64,000 nucleotides of DNA from Chitinophaga pinensis (GTDB lineage Bacteria; Bacteroidota; Bacteroidia; Chitinophagales; Chitinophagaceae). The stretch lies in contig NZ_VOHS01000011.1 in NCBI RefSeq assembly GCF_007896845.1, positions 62,001 through 126,000 of the forward strand, written 5' to 3'. Positions 8,850 to 16,417 of this stretch are shown here, one piece after another; position 1 is the stretch's first letter, and every line of letters starts with the position of its first letter. The position numbers were made by a program, and so were the translations under genes. The notes under the pieces were generated by a model. That model had not been told where the DNA came from. It saw only the letters and a list, made by a program, of their open reading frames with translations, and made no database searches.

Positions 8850-9008
8850 AAACAACAGGGTCCTATTCTCCCTATACACCGACTGAGTCCTTCTTTCTCC
8901 CTATACACCACAACCTTTTATCCCCTTCCTGGTCTTATTTTCCTTTATGCTTAGATGGTAAACCTATGCCATGAACGGCTCTTCTGCATAAGGGGAGCCT
9001 ACTTTTTT
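8850..9008 (+). ncRNA. Putative small RNA, about 160 nt
   Basis: The segment has an exact Bacteroidota -7 element upstream and a strong intrinsic terminator at its end, yet no coding frame. The 5' half is CU-rich and contains a 15-base exact direct repeat (TTCTCCCTATACACC at 8866-8880 and 8895-8909), followed by TATCCCCTTCC at 8919-8929. These would be good single-stranded pairing sites for purine-rich mRNA segments. TCCCCTT (8921-8927) can also pair with AAGGGGA in the terminator's 3' arm (8990-8996), an alternative fold. Transcription points at the convergent arginine decarboxylase gene, but its terminator lies before that gene. It does not resemble tmRNA, RNase P or SRP RNA by eye; 6S-type RNA cannot be excluded. 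Confidence 0.55.
8977..9008 (+). terminator. Rho-independent terminator of the putative small RNA
   Basis: Stem GGCTCTTCT / AGGGGAGCC (8977-8985 and 8991-8999, nine pairs including two G-T) with loop GCATA, then TACTTTTTT. Confidence 0.75.
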
Positions 9009-9025
9009 CATATAACGGATAATCA

Positions 9026-9060
9026 TAAAAAAAGAAACCCCGCGAGAAATCGCGGGGCAT
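9026..9060 (-). terminator. Rho-independent terminator of arginine decarboxylase
   Basis: Perfect 8-base GC-rich arms (9038-9045 and 9050-9057) around GAAA. On the minus strand the hairpin is followed by TTTCTTTTTTT. It lies about 28 bases past the stop codon. Confidence 0.9.
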
Positions 9061-9085
9061 TTCAGTGGATTACTAACCCATTTTT

Positions 9086-10483
9086 TTAATAACCCAAAAT
9101 CTTTAACATACTCTGAGCTGTCTGTTCCTTGGCATATAGCCAGTCTTTCAGTTGCCCGTTTTTGTCATATCCAACGATCACATGTTTTGGTGAAGGGATC
9201 AGACAGTGTTTGATACCGCCGTATCCGCTCAATTGATCCTGATAAGCACCTGTGTGGAAGAAGCCAATATACAGAGGCTCTTCTCCGGCAAGCTTCGGCA
9301 GGAATACCGCATTTATGTGTTCTTCAGAAGTGTAAAAGTCATATCCGTCACAGGTCAGACCTCCGAGATGGACCTCCTGATATTCCTGATCCCACTTATT
9401 GATAGGTAGCATCAGGAACTTTTCCCCGATACCCCAGGTATCAGGCAGGGTAGTGATAAAGGAACTGTCAATCATATACCAGTTCTCCCTGTCGTTCTGC
9501 ATCTTTTCGCCTACCACGCTATAGATTACAGCGCCGCTCTCTCCTACTGTGAAAGAACCGAATTCAGTATAGATATCCGGAACAGGTACTTTGTTCTTTT
9601 TACAAATACTCTTGATATTGGCAACGATCTCGTTTACAATGTAATTGTAGTCGTAGTCAAAACCAAGGGAGTGTTTGATCGGGAATCCACCACCTACGTT
9701 AATACTATCCAGTTCAGGGCAGATCTTCTTCAACTGGCAATACAGGTTCACCACACGGTTGAACTGGCTCCAGTAATAAATATCATCTTTAATCCCCTTA
9801 TTCATGAAAAAGTGCAGCATTTTCAGCTCAAACTTTTCATTTCCCTTCAGTTTATCCACATAAAACTCCAGTACGTCACGGGAACGGATACCTAATCTGG
9901 ATGTGTAAAAATCAAAGGTAGGTTCCTCTTCCGCTGCAATACGCAGACCCAGCTTCACCTTATCCTTTGTACGAATGAATTTTTTGTAATCTTCCAGCTC
10001 CTCTTTGTTATCCAGTACAGGAATCACATTGCGGAAACCTGAGTTGATCAGACGGGAAATAGCTTTTGTATATGGCTTGGTCTTATAACCGTTGCATATC
10101 ACAAAAGTATCCTTGTTGATCTTTTTCCTTTCATACAACTTCGTGACGATATCGATGTCATACGCAAAGGAAGTCTCGATATGAATACCATGCTTAAGCG
10201 TTTCCTCCATGATAAAGGAGAAATGCGAACTCTTGGTGCAATAACAGTAGTAATAGTTCCCGTCGTACCTGTTCTTCTTAATTGCATCCTGGAACATTTT
10301 CTTCGCCTTGTTGATCTGCATTCCGATTTTCGGCAGATAAGTAAGCTTGAAAGGTGTCCCATACTTGTCTATCAAAGCCTTGATATCCACTCCATTAAAC
10401 TCCAGGTAGTTATCCTGAACGTCAAAACCTTCCTGTGGGAATTCGAAGGTTTGGTGCACGAGATCTGTGTAGGTACTGTTCAT
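9086..10483 (-). CDS. speA: Arginine decarboxylase (fold-III PLP enzyme, Bacteroidota type)
   Basis: A 465-residue PLP enzyme that decarboxylates arginine to agmatine, the first step of polyamine synthesis. It has an alanine-racemase-like barrel with the PLP lysine in YCYCTKSSHF (about 80-89), a glycine-rich phosphate loop SINVGGGFPI (about 258) and TEFGSFTVGESG (about 305). A C-terminal beta domain follows, with the active-site Cys in GGLTCDGYDFY (about 372) and the closing TGAYQDQLSGYGG segment. Length and the ending KILGY match the short arginine decarboxylases of Bacteroidota rather than the 630-residue E. coli SpeA. A TAnnTTTG element lies about 108 bases upstream. Confidence 0.88.
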   Translation of the reverse strand: MNSTYTDLVHQTFEFPQEGFDVQDNYLEFNGVDIKALIDKYGTPFKLTYLPKIGMQINKAKKMFQDAIKKNRYDGNYYYCYCTKSSHFSFIMEETLKHGIHIETSFAYDIDIVTKLYERKKINKDTFVICNGYKTKPYTKAISRLINSGFRNVIPVLDNKEELEDYKKFIRTKDKVKLGLRIAAEEEPTFDFYTSRLGIRSRDVLEFYVDKLKGNEKFELKMLHFFMNKGIKDDIYYWSQFNRVVNLYCQLKKICPELDSINVGGGFPIKHSLGFDYDYNYIVNEIVANIKSICKKNKVPVPDIYTEFGSFTVGESGAVIYSVVGEKMQNDRENWYMIDSSFITTLPDTWGIGEKFLMLPINKWDQEYQEVHLGGLTCDGYDFYTSEEHINAVFLPKLAGEEPLYIGFFHTGAYQDQLSGYGGIKHCLIPSPKHVIVGYDKNGQLKDWLYAKEQTAQSMLKILGY

Positions 10484-10590
10484 TTAAACCTATAAGACAT
10501 TTTAAGGATTAGTAAAAGCTATCACAACCCTCGCTGGAAAACTCCTGGTTTATGCACCTACGTCAGTTCGAAGCCCAGCAAAATTGGTTG

Positions 10591-10598
10591 CAAAGCTA
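10591..10598 (-). promoter_or_regulatory. -7 promoter element of arginine decarboxylase
   Basis: TAGCTTTG on the minus strand, exact to TAnnTTTG. The predicted leader is about 100 bases. No clear -33 TTTG was found. Confidence 0.5.
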
Positions 10599-10713
10599 AA
10601 TATTTTGTGTTATTGGCTGGGTAAAAAGTTTCTTTTTTTTTTAAACGGTTAAATATTACGCTAAAACATTACGTTTCAAGTTTTTATCACATAATGTATG
10701 TAATATTTTACCT

Positions 10714-11346
10714 CTATTTAATCAGTTCCAGACTACGTTTTCCTTCGCAGAAAATCAGGTCCAGAATGCTCAGATCGGGCAGGAAACCAACGCGATCCTG
10801 AAACACCTGAGTGTATCGCACGGTATCCTCTTCGACCTCCTTCTCTTCCGGCCTGATGATATCCCTCATATCGTTTATACCAGCCGCCTCATATGTCTTA
10901 TGATACTCATCTGTAAATGCCAGCGGTGTATTCACGCCGATGATCTTGTTGGCCCACTCAAAGCATAGCATATTCCAATCCAGCAGAAATGATACCGGTT
11001 TTTCATACAATAAGCCCATCTCGTCCTCATAATATTCAAACCATGGGGAACGACGATAAGCAGACACCAGTGTTTTCCAGTGCAAAGCCTGCCAACGTTC
11101 GGCATTGCTGATCCTTACATCCTTCATTACTGTCCGCTGGTTCTTACCACGAGCCAGGGGAACACTTAATAAGATACGTCCGTTCGGTCCGGCGATGTAA
11201 CAACGGTTACGAAAACTTAACTTCTGATAGTGTTCATGCTTTTCCAGCAGTAAATTATCGTAATTAATTAAAGTTTTATAAAAGGAAATATTCGGAAAAT
11301 ACTGTGATTCAATGAGTAGTGTCTTCTTATTTGCATCAGCTGCCAT
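10714..11346 (-). CDS. WbqC-family protein
   Basis: A 210-residue member of the WbqC-like family (PF08889), named after a gene in an O-antigen cluster. Visible family blocks are LLIESQYFPNISFYKTLI at the N-terminus (residues 10-27), CYIAGPNGRILLSVPL (about 48) and WQALHWKTLVSAYRRSPWFEYY (about 85-106, split by ordinary spacing). Members are often found near surface-sugar genes and may bind or modify nucleotide sugars, but no reaction is established. Here it stands alone, which gives no further clue. Confidence 0.85.
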   Translation of the reverse strand: MAADANKKTLLIESQYFPNISFYKTLINYDNLLLEKHEHYQKLSFRNRCYIAGPNGRILLSVPLARGKNQRTVMKDVRISNAERWQALHWKTLVSAYRRSPWFEYYEDEMGLLYEKPVSFLLDWNMLCFEWANKIIGVNTPLAFTDEYHKTYEAAGINDMRDIIRPEEKEVEEDTVRYTQVFQDRVGFLPDLSILDLIFCEGKRSLELIK

Positions 11347-11685
11347 GTCGTCAAAATTGGTATTTAATAGCTAAACCTATATGATTCAATCAGTTAAAAG
11401 ACTTATTCTAAATTCTCTGATAAACTGCGTTAAATAGCTGGCCCACAGCTCATAGAAGCATTATATATATGCTACTCCCTTTAGTATTATTGCCTTTTAA
11501 CCCTGTACCCGGGCCGGCGCAAATTTACTAAACTATTTAGTAGCTTTCTTTGTTCATTTTTTAAGGGTCGTTTTACTTCAAGTAAAATATTAAAGCGTGA
11601 TTTTAAAGAGGTTAAAACTTTCCTAATTCCGACTCCTCACTATTGACATATCTTCCCTTTGGTGTAGGTTTGCCAAAAATCTTTC
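11347..11685. other. Divergent regulatory region between WbqC and LEA-type genes
   Basis: 339 bases, AT-rich, with promoters facing both ways. For the minus gene, TAAATTTG lies at 11527-11520. It overlaps a 7-base dyad TACTAAA / TTTAGTA (11526-11532 and 11536-11542) that could be an operator. For the plus gene, see the promoter at 11643-11672. A second near-perfect dyad, TTTTACTT / AAGTAAAA, lies around 11571-11587. No gene was seen. Confidence 0.45.
11643..11672 (+). promoter_or_regulatory. Promoter of the LEA-type lipoprotein gene
   Basis: ATTG near 11642-11645 at -33, a 19-base spacer and TAGGTTTG at 11665-11672 form an almost textbook Bacteroidota promoter. Transcription would start near 11679, only about 7 bases before the ATG. 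Confidence 0.65.
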
Positions 11686-12141
11686 ATGAAGTTTTTCAGA
11701 CTCGGCATTATCATTTTAACAATCTGGGGAGTAGCGAGTTCATGTGAGAAAGCTAAAGATCTTGAATTTGTAAGAGTGGCTGGCATTAATTTCGACAACC
11801 TGGGCTTTTCTAAAAGTGTTGTAAGGTTGACCCTGGCTTATTACAATCCTAACAATTTTAAACTCAAATTGAAGGACGCATCTTTTGATCTTTTTATGGA
11901 CGACAACCTTGTCGGCCATTCTCTGCAGGACACCATGATCGCGATTCCGGCAAAAGATACTTTTTACTTCCCTGTAAAACTGGAAGTAAACATGGAAAAC
12001 GTCTTTAAAAATGCTTTAGGTGCTCTTATGAATAAAGAGGTCACTATTAAAGCTACTGGCAATTGTAAAGTAGGTAAAGGCGGCGTATATCTGCCATTCC
12101 CTATTAAATGCGAAACAAAACAGCCAATCAAGTTTTTCTGA
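11686..12141 (+). CDS. LEA type 2 (water-stress WHy-like) lipoprotein
   Basis: A 151-residue protein with a lipoprotein signal peptide (lipobox ASSC, Cys20) and one LEA14/WHy-like beta-sandwich domain from about 25 to 145. Typical features are the alternating hydrophobic strands and LAYYNPNNFKLKLKDASFDL (about 46-65). Such domains are linked to desiccation or envelope stress in other organisms, but the role in Bacteroidota is not established. It is monocistronic, with its own promoter and a shared terminator. It should be lipidated by Lgt and anchored in the envelope. Confidence 0.82.
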   Translation: MKFFRLGIIILTIWGVASSCEKAKDLEFVRVAGINFDNLGFSKSVVRLTLAYYNPNNFKLKLKDASFDLFMDDNLVGHSLQDTMIAIPAKDTFYFPVKLEVNMENVFKNALGALMNKEVTIKATGNCKVGKGGVYLPFPIKCETKQPIKFF

Positions 12142-12160
12142 TCATAACCGTGTAAAACTA

Positions 12161-12196
12161 AAAAGGCCTCGTTGCAATGCAACCGAGGCCTTTTCT
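12161..12196. terminator. Bidirectional terminator between convergent genes
   Basis: Long hairpin: AAAAGGCCTCGTTGC pairs with GCAAC-C-GAGGCCTTTT (one bulged C) around a 3-base loop. A and T runs lie on both sides. It serves the LEA-type gene (plus) and the HMA-domain gene (minus). Confidence 0.88.
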
Positions 12197-12219
12197 TTTG
12201 AATACGTTTGTCGCAGCAA

Positions 12220-12591
12220 TTAGTGCTTTTTATCACTATGACCACCATCTTCCGGCTTTTTACAGCAGGTTGGCAGTTTGGTGTAAGCTTCTTCATTTGC
12301 AGTTACATTATCCGCATCGTACCCTGCATTTGCGATAGCAGTTTTTACGTTCTCTATATTAGTACGATCACTGAAGAATTTTACAGTAGTGATGCCTTTT
12401 TTGAAGTCTACTTTAGAAGACTGAACACCTTCTTCTCTTGACAGATATCTTTCTATGCGATTTTTACATTGCTCGCACTGCACAGTTGGGGTATTCACCT
12501 TGGCAGTTACCAATGTACCTTTTTTAGTCTGGGCCATTGTAACACCGATACCCGTAAATAATAATACCAATACTAATTTGATGATACGCAT
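12220..12591 (-). CDS. Periplasmic heavy-metal-associated (HMA) domain protein
   Basis: A 123-residue protein with a signal peptide (about 1-20, ending TMAQ) and an HMA ferredoxin-like domain (about 28-95). Its metal site is QCEQC (about residues 39-43, CxxC). The C-terminus has a second Cys pair (PTCCKKP) and a His-containing tail (GGHSDKKH), which could add ligands for copper or another soft metal. It lacks a fused ATPase or mercury reductase. It probably binds or shuttles metal in the periplasm; no metal-resistance genes are adjacent. Confidence 0.85.
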   Translation of the reverse strand: MRIIKLVLVLLFTGIGVTMAQTKKGTLVTAKVNTPTVQCEQCKNRIERYLSREEGVQSSKVDFKKGITTVKFFSDRTNIENVKTAIANAGYDADNVTANEEAYTKLPTCCKKPEDGGHSDKKH

Positions 12592-12660
12592 AATTTTCTT
12601 TTTACAGACCCTAATATAACAAATACTTATTAACTGAAAACCTGATTTGGGAAGAACGGT

Positions 12661-13308
12661 TTAAACAGCTGGTTCCGCATTCCATTTATCTGGTGCACTT
12701 CTCCACGCTTCCAGCGTAGCCTGCTCATCGGCAGAAACTAATCCCTTCTCAACTGCCAGCTCGATTAACGCACTGTAGTTGCTCAGTGAATAATAAGGCA
12801 CTTTTGCTGCTTCAAAAGCTTTTACAGCAACATCAAATCCGTAGTTGAAAATAGAAACCATACCGATCACTTCACCACCGGCTGCACGGATTGCATTAAC
12901 TGCCTCCAGACTACTCTTACCGGTAGAGATCAGGTCTTCTACCACCACTACGGGCTGACCCGGTTGTAATACACCTTCAATCAGGTTACCCATACCGTGT
13001 TCTTTTGCCTTCGCTCTTACATATATAAACGGCAGCTTCAGCTGATCTGCCACCAGCGCACCCAACGGAATACCACCGGTAGCTACGCCGGCCAGTACCG
13101 CTGCATCCTGGAATGTTTCAAATACAACATTGCACAACTCAGACTTTACAAAGTCGCGCACATAAGGATAAGACAATATCTTACGGTTGTCGCAGTAAAT
13201 AGGAGATTTCCAGCCAGATGCCCATGTAAATGGTTCTGACGGACGCAATTTTACCGCCTGTATCTGCAGCAGTTTCTCTGCTACCTGTTTTTCGCTGATC
13301 TTACTCAT
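12661..13308 (-). CDS. pyrE: Orotate phosphoribosyltransferase
   Basis: A 215-residue pyrimidine-synthesis enzyme that joins orotate to PRPP to give OMP. The PRPP-binding signature VVVVEDLISTGKS is at about residues 118-130, and the flexible-loop KAKEHGMGN at about 101-109. The N-terminal hood region is also present (FTWASGWKSPIYCDNR). The ATG at 13308 gives MSKISEKQVAEK; a TTG three codons upstream is less likely. The gene is divergent from the Nudix hydrolase, with 39 bases between the starts. Confidence 0.95.
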   Translation of the reverse strand: MSKISEKQVAEKLLQIQAVKLRPSEPFTWASGWKSPIYCDNRKILSYPYVRDFVKSELCNVVFETFQDAAVLAGVATGGIPLGALVADQLKLPFIYVRAKAKEHGMGNLIEGVLQPGQPVVVVEDLISTGKSSLEAVNAIRAAGGEVIGMVSIFNYGFDVAVKAFEAAKVPYYSLSNYSALIELAVEKGLVSADEQATLEAWRSAPDKWNAEPAV

Positions 13309-13347
13309 AGTAAGCAAAAATAGTTAATTACAGATTACATTTGCGCC

Positions 13348-13974
13348 ATGCAAACAGATACAGTTATTTATCTCAATGAACGTCCGCTGCTGATCACGGC
13401 CACCCATCAGGGAATTCCCGAAAAATACAAAGATGCAACTTTGTATACGGAGCCGGACGCTGCTACTATAGAATCGGTATTACAGGCCCTCGAAACAGGC
13501 AAATCTGAATCTGCCATTTTCATCCATCCGGATGCTCCTGCCCTGCTGGAACAGGTGAAAGGATACTTTCACGTGCTGGTAGCTGCCGGCGGCCTGATCA
13601 CCAATCCCGAAGAAGAAGTATTACTGATGTTCCGCCGTGGTAAATGGGATCTCCCAAAAGGCAAACAAGATCCGGGAGAAAACCTGGAAACAGCTGCCAT
13701 CAGAGAAGTGGCCGAAGAAACTGGTCTGCATAATGTAACTCTGGAGCATAAAATTGGGGAAACCTTCCATTTCTATACCTGGAAAGAGAAGAGAACACTG
13801 AAGCACACTTATTGGTATAAAATGAAATTCACCGGTACAGAACTGACTGTTCCGCAGATAGAAGAAGATATTGTAGATATACAGTGGATTAAACCGGAGC
13901 ACCTGGGTAAATACCTGAAGTTCTCTTATCAGAACATTATAGACGTCTTCGCAAAAGACGGTTATGCCGTATAA
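13348..13974 (+). CDS. Nudix hydrolase
   Basis: A 208-residue protein. The Nudix domain occupies about 70-200, with the complete Nudix box from GKQDPGENLE to REVAEETGL (about residues 110-132, fitting GX5EX7REUXEEXGU), which binds the catalytic magnesium. The first 65 residues form an extra N-terminal domain common in Bacteroidota versions. It cleaves nucleoside-diphosphate-linked compounds; the exact substrate cannot be read from sequence. The divergent neighbour is pyrE, which gives only weak support for a nucleotide substrate. Confidence 0.9.
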   Translation: MQTDTVIYLNERPLLITATHQGIPEKYKDATLYTEPDAATIESVLQALETGKSESAIFIHPDAPALLEQVKGYFHVLVAAGGLITNPEEEVLLMFRRGKWDLPKGKQDPGENLETAAIREVAEETGLHNVTLEHKIGETFHFYTWKEKRTLKHTYWYKMKFTGTELTVPQIEEDIVDIQWIKPEHLGKYLKFSYQNIIDVFAKDGYAV

Positions 13975-13980
13975 TATTTA

Positions 13981-14014
13981 AAGCTTAATGCCTTTAAGGG
14001 CATTAAGCTTTTTT
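13981..14014 (+). terminator. Rho-independent terminator of the Nudix gene
   Basis: Perfect 12-base arms (13981-13992 and 13999-14010), a 6-base loop and six T. The hairpin overlaps the last codons and stop of the convergent thioesterase gene. Confidence 0.88.
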
Positions 14015-14437
14015 ATCTCTTACGGCCACAGTTAAACGGCTGATACATATCAGTTTATTATCATCGTCACAGATCCGGATATCCCATACATGCGTTGTTG
14101 ACCCGATATGTAATGGTTTCGCGATTGCATGTACATACCCTTCAGATACACCCTTGAGATGATTGGCGTTGATATCCAATCCCACACAGATCTGTTTCTT
14201 CGGATCAATGATCAATGAGGATGCCACACTACCCACCGTCTCCGCCAACGCGGCAGATGCACCGCCATGTAAAAGGCCGAATGGCTGCTTTGTCTGATCA
14301 TTCACCGGCATAATCATCCGCAGATAATCAGGACCTATCTCTGTAAATTCCATGCCCAGATGGCCGGACAAAGTCTTGTTACCATATTCGTTCAGCTGGT
14401 CGAGGGAAATATCCAGAGAATGCCATATTGGTTTCAT
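14003..14437 (-). CDS. Hotdog-fold acyl-CoA thioesterase (PaaI/MenI type)
   Basis: A 144-residue hotdog protein with the family's active-site segment GLLHGGASAALAETVGS (about 53-69), where the Glu of AETVGS is the usual catalytic base. This subgroup hydrolyses aryl- or acyl-CoA; the best-known member, MenI, releases 1,4-dihydroxy-2-naphthoate in menaquinone synthesis, a likely but unproven role. It is the last gene of the DUF3822-rsmD-coaD block and follows coaD by 30 bases. Confidence 0.88.
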   Translation of the reverse strand: MKPIWHSLDISLDQLNEYGNKTLSGHLGMEFTEIGPDYLRMIMPVNDQTKQPFGLLHGGASAALAETVGSVASSLIIDPKKQICVGLDINANHLKGVSEGYVHAIAKPLHIGSTTHVWDIRICDDDNKLICISRLTVAVRDKKA

Positions 14438-14467
14438 GGGTAATGACGCATTAAAAGTGAAAAAAGA

Positions 14468-14938
14468 TTATGCTTTGAGCTGCCTGATAATATTTGCCGG
14501 CAAAAGCTGAGAAGCATCGCCGCCATAACGCAGTACATCCCTCACCAGCGAAGATGCCAGAGTGGAATAACGGGGCGAACAGCTCAGAAAAATAGTCTCG
14601 ATGTTTTCGTCCATCATCCTGTTCACATCAGCGATTGCTTTCTCATATTCAAAGTCGCCAATGCTACGGATACCACGCAAAATAAACTGTGCCCCAATCT
14701 CTTTACAGGTATTTACGGTCAATCCTTCATAAGAGATCACCTTTACCTTCGGTCTGTCACTATAGATCTCACGGATCCATTCAATCCGCTGTTCCAACGG
14801 GAACATCGGGGTCTTGGCAGCATTCACGCCGACACCTACCACTATTTCATCGAAAAGATCCAGAGAACGGTCTATAACATCTGTATGCCCAAGCGTGATC
14901 GGATCAAAAGTGCCCGGGAATAAGCAAATACGTTTCAT
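14468..14938 (-). CDS. coaD: Pantetheine-phosphate adenylyltransferase
   Basis: A 156-residue enzyme of coenzyme A synthesis that adenylates 4'-phosphopantetheine. The nucleotidyltransferase signature GTFDPITLGH is at residues 8-17 (T/HxGH motif) and the second ATP-binding segment STLASSLVRDV at about 125-135. Length is normal for CoaD. It lies 6 bases after the rsmD stop in the same operon; this rsmD-coaD pairing is common across bacteria. Confidence 0.96.
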   Translation of the reverse strand: MKRICLFPGTFDPITLGHTDVIDRSLDLFDEIVVGVGVNAAKTPMFPLEQRIEWIREIYSDRPKVKVISYEGLTVNTCKEIGAQFILRGIRSIGDFEYEKAIADVNRMMDENIETIFLSCSPRYSTLASSLVRDVLRYGGDASQLLPANIIRQLKA

Positions 14939-14944
14939 GCCTGT

Positions 14945-15496
14945 TTATTTTTTCAGCTCCTCTCTATTAATGAAGATCGAAAAGATGGTGGTACCATAGT
15001 TACGTTCACTACGGTAGTATGAATAATTCTTGTAGTTATTGCGGGGGGTATGTTCCAGTACGAACCAACCTTCCGGTTCCAATAACTGTCTTTCGAAGAC
15101 AATCAAAGGCAGCTGGTCAATCGTGGTCAGCGCGTACGGCGGACCAGCAAAAATGAAGTTGAATGTCTCTGTACACTGTTCCAGGTATTTGAACACGTCC
15201 ATACGCTGCAACTTCAGGGGTACTTCCAATGATTTGGCCGTCTTCTGTATGAAGTCTGCCATATTCGGATCTTTCTCCACAATAGTCAGGTCAGTCACGC
15301 CTCTGGATGCCAGCTCATAACTAATGCTGCCCGTACCTCCGAAAATATCCAGTGTTTTCAGTCCGTCGAACTCCAGATTATTCTCAAGGATATTAAATAG
15401 TCCGCCCTTGGCAATGTCTGTTGTGGGACGGGTATGCGGCATATTTGCTGGCGGCTGGAACCGCAATCCTCCCTTCTCTCCTCCGATTATACGCAT
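14945..15496 (-). CDS. rsmD: 16S rRNA guanine-N2 methyltransferase RsmD, variant catalytic motif
   Basis: A 183-residue Rossmann-fold methyltransferase of the RsmD family, which methylates G966 of 16S rRNA. The N-terminus MRIIGGEKGG, the PTTDIAKGGLFNIL segment (about 25-38) and the SAM-binding TLDIFGGTGSISYEL (about 48-62) are typical. The catalytic motif, normally (D/N)PPY, reads GPPY here (Gly118, codon GGT), one base from Asp. This may impair or alter activity. The start overlaps the DUF3822 stop by 10 bases, and coaD follows by 6. Confidence 0.88.
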   Translation of the reverse strand: MRIIGGEKGGLRFQPPANMPHTRPTTDIAKGGLFNILENNLEFDGLKTLDIFGGTGSISYELASRGVTDLTIVEKDPNMADFIQKTAKSLEVPLKLQRMDVFKYLEQCTETFNFIFAGPPYALTTIDQLPLIVFERQLLEPEGWFVLEHTPRNNYKNYSYYRSERNYGTTIFSIFINREELKK

Positions 15497-16362
15497 AATG
15501 CCATCGCATAAAGATTGTTAAAATAATAGCCTGGAATCTCCTCCATTTTCGGGATGTACCAGAAGCCCGGCAGGCGAGGCATCCATTCCAGTTTTGGAAT
15601 GAAGCGGCGTAACTCCTCATGTATCTGTGAATCAGATGTCACCGCCCCTCCTACTTTCACCTTCACCAGCTGTTCATCAAGACCGGTCTGACGCAGTATG
15701 TTCACCAGATGATACACTACATCCAATCCCGTCTGACTGGACACATCCTGCTGAATCAGCAGTTTGCCAAACCTGAAAATGGTCAGTGAGAACTTATGTT
15801 GCTGAATATCAACATAAGCGACCCCATTCAATTCCAGAAAATCGTTATCAAAACGGTAAGACTTCAGCAATCCTGAGTTAGCGTGGATCACTTTGTCTGT
15901 CGAAAATTCCTTTCTTAAAAAGCCCATCACGTCTTTATCTACTGAGTAGATATTGACCAGCTGCTGATCTGTCAATACATCTGCCAGCACCAGTTCCTGG
16001 GTCTGTTCAGGGTAAATGACATGCAGATAATCCTTCTTCAGGGATGGATTATAGTGCTGTTCGGGCACCAATGTACTGTTTACGCCATCAAAGGCCAGCT
16101 GCACCAGGTTGAAATTGGTGAATAACAGCTTGTCTGCATCGAATATCTGTTCAATCATCTGCAGATCTGCGGTAGCAGTCTTCTGCGGCAGAAAATGATA
16201 GGATTTCAATGCCAGGAACTTTTTCGCGGCCGGATTATACACTACATAACTGAAGGTCCCTTTTCCGATTAGAACAAGCAGCTGGCAGGAAGTAAGATCC
16301 GTCTCGAGCAGAGATGCATCATCCGCAGCAAAGGCAGGATGAATTTTATAGGACACAGACAT
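15487..16362 (-). CDS. DUF3822 family protein
   Basis: A 291-residue protein of DUF3822 (PF12864), found almost only in Bacteroidota beside rsmD and coaD, as here. The sequence alternates beta strands and helices, with repeated KFSLTIFRFGKLLIQQDV-like strands (about 195-212), consistent with an actin/hexokinase-type fold. No catalytic residues can be assigned. The ATG at 16362 (MSVSYKIH) is preferred; the frame continues 40 codons further upstream, but that would overlap the divergent MATE gene and start. Confidence 0.85.
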   Translation of the reverse strand: MSVSYKIHPAFAADDASLLETDLTSCQLLVLIGKGTFSYVVYNPAAKKFLALKSYHFLPQKTATADLQMIEQIFDADKLLFTNFNLVQLAFDGVNSTLVPEQHYNPSLKKDYLHVIYPEQTQELVLADVLTDQQLVNIYSVDKDVMGFLRKEFSTDKVIHANSGLLKSYRFDNDFLELNGVAYVDIQQHKFSLTIFRFGKLLIQQDVSSQTGLDVVYHLVNILRQTGLDEQLVKVKVGGAVTSDSQIHEELRRFIPKLEWMPRLPGFWYIPKMEEIPGYYFNNLYAMALCV

Positions 16363-16417
16363 TATTAATACATTAGATATGGCACAATAATACTCAAAAA
16401 ACGTGACTTTTGCAGCT

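Noticed and set aside
8977..9060. Riboswitch or attenuator controlling a downstream gene
   Set aside because: The next gene on this strand is far away and the adjacent gene is convergent, so an independent RNA is more likely.
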